A DNA stretch of 9,566 nt, from NCBI GenBank assembly GCA_050011895.1, contig JBEKIF010000115.1:1-9566 (forward strand), read 5' to 3'. The position numbers were made by a program, and so were the translations under genes. This stretch comes from DATBGO01 sp050011895 (lineage in GTDB: Bacteria; Actinomycetota; Actinomycetes; Streptosporangiales; Streptosporangiaceae). Below, in pieces: positions 4,308 through 9,566 of this stretch; the stretch's first letter is position 1; every line of letters begins with the position of its first letter. The notes beneath the pieces were generated by a model. That model did not search any database and was not told the origin of the DNA. It worked only from the letters and a program-made list of their open reading frames with translations.

Positions 4308-7010
4308 CTAGGGGGCCAGGTCACGGAGGACATCGCCGAAGGCGCGGACCGCACCGTGGCGGCGCAGGATCAGGTCGCCGATCAGGCCGGTCCAGCCGGT
4401 CTGGTGGAACGCGCCGATCGCGGCGCCGTTGTCGCCATGGAAGTACTCGCTGAAGATCAGGTTGTCCTTCCAGGCCGGATCGGTCTGCATCTTCTCGGTC
4501 CCGCCGAAGCAGGCCCGCCGCCCGTCGGCGTCCCTGGTGAACAGGGAGATGAGCCGGTCCTGCAGGTCGGCGGCGATCAGGTCCAGGGTCAGCTTCTTGC
4601 CCGACCCGGTCGGGTACTCCAGCTCCAGGTCATCGCCGTAGAACCGGTGGTAGCGCTCGAGCATCTCGACCAGGACATAGTTGACCGGCATCCAGATCGG
4701 GCCGCGCCAGTTGGAGTTGCCGCCGAACATCGACGTGGTCGACTCGGCCGGCTCGTAGTCGATGGACGCCCGGTAGTCACCGACGTCGAACTGGTAGGGA
4801 TGATCGCGGTGGTAGGCCGACACGGCGCGCAGCCCGTGCGGGGACAGGAACTCGGCCTCGTCGAACAGCTTGGCGAACAGCCGCTCCAGCTGGTCCGGGC
4901 GGGCGACCGACAGCAGCAGCCGCTCGTGGCCCGGCTCGCCGCGCAGCTGCGGCCGCTCGGACAGCTGCTGCATGCTCCCGATCCCCTCACGCTGCAGGAA
5001 GTGCATGAACATCTTGTTCATGCTCATCACGTTCTGCAGCGTCTGGCCGTCGATGACCGCGGCGGCCAGCGCCGGGATGATCCCGACTACGGACCGGACC
5101 TTGACCGGGACGGCGTAGCCGAAGGGGGTGACCAGCCGGTCGTAGAACAGCCCGTCAGCGTCGTCCCACAGGCCCTGCTGGTCCAGGGCACGCCGGATGC
5201 CCGCGAAATGCTCCAGGAACTTCATCGCCAGGTCATGCGACTTGCGCTCGCCGGTCCAGCTGAGGATGCCGGCAATGGCGAACATCGCCAGCGCGTAGGA
5301 CCCCATCCAGCCGGTGGCGTCGGACTGCTCCAGGATGTAGCCGGCCGGCAGGTGCGAGCGATCGATCGGGCCGATGTTGTCCAGGCCGAGGAAGCCGCCC
5401 TCGAAGACGTTGTTGCCCCCGGCGTCCTCCATGTTCACCCACCAGGCGAAGTTGAACAGGAGCTTGTCGAAGACCCGGGATAGGAAGTCGATGTCGCGGC
5501 CGCCGTCGATGGCCCAGACCTGCAGCGCCGCCCAGGCGTGTACCGGCGGGTTGACGTCGCCGAAGTCCCACTCGTACGCCGGCAGCGCCCCGTTCGGATG
5601 CTGGAACCACTCCCGGCAGACCACGATCAGCTGGTACTTGGCGAACGCCGGGTCCAGGTGGGCCAGGGTCACGCAGTGGAAGGCCAGGTCCCAGGCGGCG
5701 AACCAGGGATACTCCCACTTGTCCGGCATGGACATGATGTCGAACCCGTCGAAGTTGCGCCACTTGGCATTCCGCCCGCCCTTGCGTGACTCCGGCGGAG
5801 CCGGCTGGGTGGGATCGCCGTCCAGCCAGCGGGCGACGTCGTAGTAGAACAGCTGCTTGCTCCACAGCATGCCGGCGCACGCCTGCCGCAGCACCATGGC
5901 CTCGTCGGTGCTGGCGCTGGCCGGGGTGAGCTCGGCGTAGAATTCGTCGGCCTCGGCCCGCCGCTGCGTGATCACCTGGTCGTAGCCGGCGCCGAGCGCG
6001 AAGGCGCGCTCCTCGCCGTGACCGGCCGGGCGCAGCCGCAGCCGCAGCTCGGCGGTCTGGCCCGCCGGCACGGTGACCCGGTACCAGAACGCGCACTTGG
6101 TGCCGGCCCGCTCGGGGTTGACCGTAGCCGCGCCGTGGATGACATAGTCGTTGATGCCGTCCTTGGTGTAGGGGCTGACCGGGTGGGCGCCGTAGAGCCG
6201 GGCCATGTTGGTCTCGTTGTCGCAGAACAGCAACTCCGGCACCGAACCGTCCGGGCCGGCCGCGCCGATCAGCTCCATGGTGCCGCCGATGGGGTGCTCG
6301 ATGGTGACCGACGCCTCCCCCGAGGCCCGCAGGGCCGGCTTCGCCTCGCCAGGATTAGGATCCCAGGCCCAGGTATTCCGGAACCAGGCGGTTGGCAGCA
6401 CGTGGATGGTGTCGGCCTCCGGCCCGGCGTTGGTCAGCTGGATGGCCATCAGCAGGTCATCCGGGCCCGCCTTGGCGTAGTGCACCTCGGTGATCCAGTA
6501 CCGGTCGCCGTCGAACGCGCCGGTGTCCAGCAGCTCGTACTCGGGCTGGTAGCGGTTCCGGCCGGCGTTGGTATCTATCAGGTCCTGATATGGGTACGCG
6601 CCCTGCGGGTAGTGGTAGCGCCACCGGTTCCACGCGTGGCTAGGCACCGCGTCCAGGTACCACCAGTACTCCTTGACGTCCTCGCCGTGGTTGCCCTGCG
6701 GGCCGGTCAGCCCGAACGCCCGCTCCTTCAAGATCGGATCCCGCCCGTTCCACAGCGCCAGGGATAGGCACAGCCGCTGCTCGATGTCGCAGAACCCGGC
6801 CAGGCCGTCCTCCCCCCACCGGTACGCCCGGGACCGGGCGTGGTCGTGCGGCAGATGATCCCACGCGTTGCCGTCGGCGCTGTAGTCCTCCCGCACCGTG
6901 CCCCACTGCCGCTCGCTTACATACGGCCCCCACCGGTACCACTCCCCCGCCTGCAGCAGACCGTCTTCCAGCCGCCCGAATCTCGCCACTCGCTCGCTTT
7001 CGGCGCCCAT
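4308..7010 (-). CDS. Glycosidase of the GH63/MGH1-like family (900 aa)
   Basis: A large cytosolic-looking protein without signal peptide. The start is placed at ATG 7008-7010, giving MGAESERVARFG behind AAAGGAGG; the frame stays open to 7220, but that extension is arginine-rich, unlike the family and without a ribosome binding site. Roughly residues 1-360 form the N-terminal beta-rich domain, including GNHGEDVKEYWWYLDAVPSH (107-126). The rest is an (alpha/alpha)6 catalytic barrel with MPDKWEYPWFAAWDLAFH (428-445), YEWDFGDVNPPVHAWA (479-494), EQSDATGWMG (561-570), NSNWRGPIWMPVNY (765-778) and HGDNGAAIGAFHQTGWTGL (858-876). These are hallmarks of the proteins named 'glucosidase' or 'MGH1-like glycoside hydrolase', related to GH63 enzymes that cut alpha-glucosidic or mannosylglycerate-type bonds. 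Acidic residues in the central motifs are candidate catalysts, but I do not assign them. The gene stands alone, divergent from the DUF1932 oxidoreductase. Confidence 0.88.
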   Translation of the reverse strand: MGAESERVARFGRLEDGLLQAGEWYRWGPYVSERQWGTVREDYSADGNAWDHLPHDHARSRAYRWGEDGLAGFCDIEQRLCLSLALWNGRDPILKERAFGLTGPQGNHGEDVKEYWWYLDAVPSHAWNRWRYHYPQGAYPYQDLIDTNAGRNRYQPEYELLDTGAFDGDRYWITEVHYAKAGPDDLLMAIQLTNAGPEADTIHVLPTAWFRNTWAWDPNPGEAKPALRASGEASVTIEHPIGGTMELIGAAGPDGSVPELLFCDNETNMARLYGAHPVSPYTKDGINDYVIHGAATVNPERAGTKCAFWYRVTVPAGQTAELRLRLRPAGHGEERAFALGAGYDQVITQRRAEADEFYAELTPASASTDEAMVLRQACAGMLWSKQLFYYDVARWLDGDPTQPAPPESRKGGRNAKWRNFDGFDIMSMPDKWEYPWFAAWDLAFHCVTLAHLDPAFAKYQLIVVCREWFQHPNGALPAYEWDFGDVNPPVHAWAALQVWAIDGGRDIDFLSRVFDKLLFNFAWWVNMEDAGGNNVFEGGFLGLDNIGPIDRSHLPAGYILEQSDATGWMGSYALAMFAIAGILSWTGERKSHDLAMKFLEHFAGIRRALDQQGLWDDADGLFYDRLVTPFGYAVPVKVRSVVGIIPALAAAVIDGQTLQNVMSMNKMFMHFLQREGIGSMQQLSERPQLRGEPGHERLLLSVARPDQLERLFAKLFDEAEFLSPHGLRAVSAYHRDHPYQFDVGDYRASIDYEPAESTTSMFGGNSNWRGPIWMPVNYVLVEMLERYHRFYGDDLELEYPTGSGKKLTLDLIAADLQDRLISLFTRDADGRRACFGGTEKMQTDPAWKDNLIFSEYFHGDNGAAIGAFHQTGWTGLIGDLILRRHGAVRAFGDVLRDLAP

Positions 7011-7014
7011 CGGC

Positions 7015-7023
7015 GTCCTCCTT
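7015..7023 (-). promoter_or_regulatory. Ribosome binding site that sets the glycosidase start
   Basis: AAAGGAGG on the minus strand about 6 bases before ATG 7010. It shows that the longer frame reaching back to 7220 is not the true protein start. Confidence 0.75.
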
Positions 7024-7325
7024 TCGTCTCGGCTACCATCCGCCAGCTGGTGCCGACCTCCTGCTCTCGCCGATCGGTGTGCCGACGAAGCCGCGGCCAG
7101 TTGTGTGTTCTTTCCAGCGCGCGACCGGACCCGATCCTGGTTTGGCCTTGAAGGCCAGCCCCCGCGGTGCAAGCCATGCCTTCGAACGCGTCCCTGGTGT
7201 GCAAGCGCGGGTCGTCTCACTCACGCCAACCGACTCGGCCGGGCGGCGAAGCAGCTGCCCGCGATCACAGACCACCACCAATATGCCCGGCATGGCTCAG
7301 CTCGCACACCAGAGCTTCGATCATC

Positions 7326-7348
7326 AAGGATCCGCCTCGGCGATCCTT
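7326..7348. repeat. Perfect 7-bp inverted repeat AAGGATC / GATCCTT
   Basis: AAGGATC (7326-7332) and GATCCTT (7342-7348) are exact reverse complements around a 9-base spacer. The centre-to-centre distance of 16 bases would suit a dimeric regulator, and the position, midway between two divergent genes, suits an operator. It could equally be a small hairpin in a transcript or chance. Confidence 0.4.
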
Positions 7349-7516
7349 CTCCTGCCCGAGGAGGGCGCCTTGACGCCGCTGGCACCCGGCTGGCCATTCG
7401 GCCCGGCTGGCTGTCCGGGCGCCTGTCGACTTATGCCGCATTGCGTTGCACCATAGGTTTGCCTCGCTGTCGGCCCGCCCGGCCGAGAGCGAAACCGCAG
7501 CCGAGACCGCCCTCCC

Positions 7517-7523
7517 AAGGAGA
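7517..7523 (+). promoter_or_regulatory. Ribosome binding site of the DUF1932 oxidoreductase
   Basis: AAGGAGA ends 8 bases before ATG 7532 and supports that start; the first twenty or so residues are then a poorly ordered leader before the Rossmann fold. Confidence 0.65.
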
Positions 7524-7531
7524 TCAGGCCC

Positions 7532-8377
7532 ATGACGCTGGCCGACCCGCCGCAGGACAATCCTGACCGCGAACTCGGCGTGGGCGCGCCGGTCCCGCCC
7601 GTCGTCGCGGTCCTCGGGCTGGGCGAGGCGGGCTCGGAAGTCGCCACTGATCTGGCGGCCGCCGGCGCCACGGTTTACGGCTTCGATCCGGAGGTGCCAG
7701 CCCCAGCCGCGGTGCACGGGCGGGACAGCGACGCCGAGGCGGCCAGCGGAGCGCAAGTCGTGCTGGCCCTGACCAGCGCACACGAGGCGCTGGAGACATT
7801 GCAGCTGGCGCTGCCCGGCGTCGGGGCGGGAGGGATCTACGCTGACGCCAATACCGGCCCGGCCGGGCTCAAGGCGAGCCTGGCGCAGGTCGCGGCGGCT
7901 GCGGGCGTCGCGTTCTGCGACGTCGCGCTGATGGCTCCGGTACCGGGGCTCGGACTGCGCACGCCGATGCTGGTCAGCGGTCCGGCGGCAGATGAATACG
8001 CGCGCATCATCGGCTCGCTCGGGGCTGCCGTCACTGTGCTGCCGGGCCCGCCAGGCACGGCCGCCACCCGCAAGCTGGTTCGCAGCGTCTTTTACAAGGG
8101 CCTAGCGGCCGCAGTGACCGAAGCGCTCCGGGCCGGTCAGGCGGCCGGCTGCGAGGAATGGCTTCGGGCCGACATCGGCACGGTCCTGCAGGATGCGACC
8201 GCCGCCACGGTCGACCGGCTCGAGCAGGGCAGTATCCGGCACGCGCGGCGGCGGATCGACGAGATGATGGCGGCCGGCGACCTGCTGGACGAGCTCGGAA
8301 TACCGCCGCGGGTCGCGCGGGCGAGCCAGGGCTGGCTGGCGCAGCTGCTGGCCGAGACCGAGGCTGAGCGCGGCTGA
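7532..8377 (+). CDS. NAD(P)-binding oxidoreductase with DUF1932-type C-terminus
   Basis: A complete 281-residue protein of the 6-phosphogluconate/beta-hydroxyacid dehydrogenase superfamily. After a 22-residue leader, VVAVLGLGEAGSEVATDLAAAG (24-45) is the Rossmann loop, with Gly29, Gly31 and Gly34; Asp52 in YGFDP follows strand two. YADANTGP (103-110), ALMAPVPGLGLRTPMLVSGP (132-151) and TRKLVRSVFYKG (179-190) with Lys181 match the usual substrate-binding and catalytic positions. The C-terminal helical domain ends with RHARRRIDEMMAAGDLLDELG (236-256), followed by an IPPRVARASQGWL stretch, the pattern of the DUF1932 (phosphogluconate dehydrogenase, putative C-terminal) family. Its reaction is unknown; related proteins use 2- or 3-hydroxy acids. 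It is only distantly similar to the other dehydrogenase at 1620-2516, so the two are not recent duplicates. Its end meets a degraded MFS gene coming the other way. Confidence 0.9.
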   Translation: MTLADPPQDNPDRELGVGAPVPPVVAVLGLGEAGSEVATDLAAAGATVYGFDPEVPAPAAVHGRDSDAEAASGAQVVLALTSAHEALETLQLALPGVGAGGIYADANTGPAGLKASLAQVAAAAGVAFCDVALMAPVPGLGLRTPMLVSGPAADEYARIIGSLGAAVTVLPGPPGTAATRKLVRSVFYKGLAAAVTEALRAGQAAGCEEWLRADIGTVLQDATAATVDRLEQGSIRHARRRIDEMMAAGDLLDELGIPPRVARASQGWLAQLLAETEAERG

Positions 8378-8959
8378 GCCCTGCGACTTCAGGCCGGCAG
8401 CCGCGCTCGTCCTGGTTTTCCGGGGTAGGGCGAACGCGGGAATGATGGCGATCGCCGTGAGTCCGAGGGACCACCTGAAGGCAGTGTCGAACGCGCTCGC
8501 CTGTCCCGCGAGACCGCCGGCGTGGTGAGTGACGAGTGCGGTAGCGAGGATCATGCCGAGGATGGCGGTGCCGAATGAGCCGCCAACTTGCTGGGCGATC
8601 CGGGTGGTGCTGCTGGCGTTGGGCACCTGGTCGCCGCGGAGTCCGAGGAAGGCGGTAGACATGACCGGGATGGTGATGGCGCCGAGACCGGTGCCGCGGA
8701 CGACGAGGCTGAGGATGAGGACGATTTCGCTGGTGTGGACGCCGAGCTGGGTGAAGACGACGGAGCCGGCGAGCGTGAGCAGGAAGCCGGCCAGCACGAC
8801 GGGGCGGAGGCCGATGCGATCGTTGAGCTTGCCGGCCATGTTCCGGGTGAAGAGCATGCCGATGCCCTGGGGGGCGAGGAGCAAGCCGGCGGTGAGGGCG
8901 CTTTGGCCGCGCACCTCTTGGTAGTAGAGGGGCAGGAGGAGCAGGTCCCGGAACGGCGA
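8102..8959 (-). pseudogene. DHA2/EmrB-type MFS exporter, C-terminal half only
   Basis: The minus-strand frame reads DLLLLPLYYQEVRGQSALTA from about 8947, then GLLLAPQGIGMLFTRNMAGKL, a helix GLRPVVLAGFLLTLAG, VVRGTGLGAITIPVMSTAFL, QVPNASSTTRIAQQVGGSFG and a final helix ending IIPAFALPRK near 8412. This is the second half of a 14-helix drug:H+ antiporter, from about helix 8 or 9 to the end. The frame is closed upstream by TGA at 8960-8962, just before the first recognisable residue, so the N-terminal half is gone. The only in-frame start, GTG 8912-8914, is the valine of QEVRGQ and has no ribosome binding site. The original stop is missing too: the frame runs on some 300 bases, mostly antisense to the DUF1932 gene, to 8102. 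A protein, if made, could not transport. The identity is secure, non-function very likely. Confidence 0.8.
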
Positions 8960-9167
8960 TCACGTCACGCTGTCCAAATCGCGTCGAACTGGGTCGGGTT
9001 GAGGGGTAGCAGCCAGCAGGCTGTTATGCGCTTGTCCACAACTTCGTAGAGGCCGACAGTGCTCCATCGGTGCTAAATCCCGTCGATTGTGGCTGCTCCG
9101 TCTGTGAGCGCGTCACCGCAGCCGCCGTAGAACTCGTTTTGGGCGGCGTGCAATTGGTCCCCAGCAA

Positions 9168-9185
9168 CGCGACAGCAATGTCGCG
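9168..9185. repeat. Inverted repeat CGCGACA / TGTCGCG
   Basis: A perfect 7-bp stem (9168-9174 with 9179-9185) around a 4-base GCAA loop. The loop length suits an RNA hairpin or a weak terminator better than a protein-binding operator. No run of T follows on either strand. Confidence 0.4.
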
Positions 9186-9277
9186 GTCTAGGCACGGATC
9201 CTGCTAATGGTCTGCCTGGCGAGGCACAAGACTCGATGACCCGGGGAGAGCGACCCGCGAGCCACCAGGTCTGTGGC

Positions 9278-9303
9278 CGGGAGGGGCACCTGGCCCCCTC
9301 CCG
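9278..9303 (-). terminator. GC-rich hairpin, likely terminator of the EthD gene
   Basis: CGGGAGGGG (9278-9286) pairs with CCCCTCCCG (9295-9303), a perfect 9-bp GC-rich stem with an 8-base loop. It lies 50 bases past the EthD stop codon. There is no T run, which is common for actinobacterial terminators, so the stem is clear and the function inferred. Confidence 0.5.
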
Positions 9304-9353
9304 CTAATTGGTTGCTGCAGTGACGGCGGGGCTGGAATTTGTCTCGTGTCGGT

Positions 9354-9566
9354 CTAGGCGTCGTCGAGGACCTCCGCGAATGCGATAACTACGCCTCCGG
9401 TGGCGTGCTCGAGGGTAGCGCCGACAAGGGCGCCCGCCTCTGCTGCGGCGGCGCTGGCCGCCGCGTAGTCGGCAAAGTACAGGTCCAACAGTCGGTATGC
9501 CGGGGTCGGGCTGCCGTCTTCCTTAGGCCAGACCTTCGACGTCTGCAGCCGAGTCAGGCCGGGGAG
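9354..9566 (-). CDS. EthD domain-containing protein, C-terminal part (5' end outside window)
   Basis: Open on the minus strand from the right edge to TAG at 9354-9356, 70 residues with no internal start. It reads LPGLTRLQTSKVWPKEDGSP, then AYRLLDLYFADYAAASAAAE, and closes with GGVVIAFAEVLDDA. The order PGLxRxxxSKV, a DGSP turn, a beta strand LLDLYFxD, an alanine-rich helix and a final VVIAFAEV strand is the second half of an EthD-type dimeric alpha-beta barrel fold. EthD proteins are small (about 100 residues) and appear beside ether- or aromatic-degrading oxygenases and in polyketide tailoring; many are of unknown function. About 30 residues should lie beyond the window. The stop is followed at 50 bases by a strong hairpin. 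The call rests on the overall pattern, not on a single diagnostic residue. Confidence 0.7.
   Translation of the reverse strand, partial: LPGLTRLQTSKVWPKEDGSPTPAYRLLDLYFADYAAASAAAAEAGALVGATLEHATGGVVIAFAEVLDDA

Larger units (their letters stand above)
7011..7531. other. Divergent intergenic region, 521 bases
   Basis: This separates the minus-strand glycosidase from the plus-strand DUF1932 oxidoreductase and must hold promoters for both. Several frames are open on each strand, as expected in GC-rich DNA, but none has a family resemblance, a ribosome binding site and a sensible start together. A hairpin at 7326-7348 is listed separately. TAGGTT at 7454-7459 could be a -10 for the rightward gene, though its -35 is poor. 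I see no RNA gene or mobile element. Confidence 0.5.
8960..9353. other. 394 bases without a recognisable gene
   Basis: This lies between the truncated MFS gene and the EthD gene. The middle (about 8980-9210) looks less GC-rich than the neighbouring genes. On the minus strand one frame reads LLPLNPTQFDAIW before TGA 8965-8967 and, beyond a TAG at 9073-9075, AAQNEFYGGCGDALTDGAATIDGI; both look protein-like but match nothing I recognise and have no start signal. The plus strand is also open here. It may be the remains of whatever replaced the front half of the MFS gene. Confidence 0.4.

Noticed and set aside
4029..5483. Plus-strand frame of 484 codons
   Set aside because: It runs antisense to the TetR/ABC remnants and the glycosidase, with repetitive Asp/Gln/Val-rich composition typical of GC-rich shadow frames.
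6018..6767. Plus-strand frame of 249 codons inside the glycosidase
   Set aside because: It is the antisense shadow of a gene with clear motifs on the minus strand; no ribosome binding site.
6898..7566. Plus-strand frame of 222 codons across the divergent intergenic region
   Set aside because: It starts antisense inside the glycosidase, is rich in Arg/Pro/Ser/Cys, and resembles no family; it passes over the start of the DUF1932 gene in another frame.
7265..7783. Minus-strand frame of 172 codons upstream of the DUF1932 gene
   Set aside because: Half of it is antisense to the well-supported oxidoreductase and the rest lacks a ribosome binding site or recognisable domain.
8588..9049. Plus-strand frame of 153 codons over the MFS remnant
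   Set aside because: Its Gly/Glu/Asp/Val-rich translation is the antisense of hydrophobic MFS helices.
8960..9210. Transposase remnant
   Set aside because: The fragmentary frames look protein-like, but I could not match them to any insertion-sequence transposase, and no terminal inverted repeats or target duplications are visible.
1..9566. Single biosynthetic gene cluster or defence system across the window
   Set aside because: Genes point in both directions with long gaps, no core synthase, nuclease or helicase is present, and the transporters and regulator are broken.

Overview
This is GC-rich DNA that looks like a chromosomal accessory stretch of a soil-type actinomycete. That assignment rests on strong GC bias at third codon positions, AAGGAGG-type ribosome binding sites, GTG and TTG starts, and families common in Streptomycetales and Streptosporangiales. 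I cannot name the species. No rRNA, tRNA, CRISPR array, integrase or intact insertion sequence is visible.

Left part (1-2516): the 3' end of an aldo/keto reductase gene (+) meets an alpha/beta hydrolase of the non-haem chloroperoxidase/arylesterase type (-) tail to tail, with only 6 bases between the stop codons. A 350-base gap with one weak small ORF follows, then a 3-hydroxyisobutyrate-dehydrogenase-like NAD(P) oxidoreductase (-).

Middle part (2517-4307): one intact gene, a TTG-started phytanoyl-CoA dioxygenase-family (PhyH) Fe(II)/2-oxoglutarate oxygenase (+), sits among gene remains. Upstream is a short fragment of an MFS exporter. Downstream, on the minus strand, a slice of an ABC-transporter ATPase with an in-frame stop is joined in another frame to the DNA-binding end of a TetR-family regulator. 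The regulator fragment runs antisense into the end of the PhyH gene.

Right part (4308-9566): a large glycosidase of the GH63/MGH1-like (alpha/alpha)6 type (-), whose ribosome binding site places the start at 7010 and gives 900 residues. A 521-base divergent intergenic region with one hairpin follows, then a second beta-hydroxyacid-dehydrogenase-superfamily oxidoreductase with a DUF1932-type C-terminus (+). Convergent with it is the C-terminal half of a DHA2/EmrB-type MFS drug exporter (-) that has lost its 5' half and its own stop. A 394-base stretch with hairpins but no recognisable gene separates this from the C-terminal end of an EthD-domain protein (-) that enters from the right edge.

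The intact genes encode small-molecule redox, oxygenation and hydrolysis enzymes. The broken ones are two exporters, one ABC ATPase and one regulator. The simplest reading is a recombination-prone accessory region in which transport and regulatory genes are being lost while single-enzyme genes persist. The genes are not arranged as one operon, and I see no convincing new multi-gene system. The most useful observations are the four degraded genes and the edge-truncated EthD gene, several of which lack a usable start codon and would be missed by ordinary gene calling.
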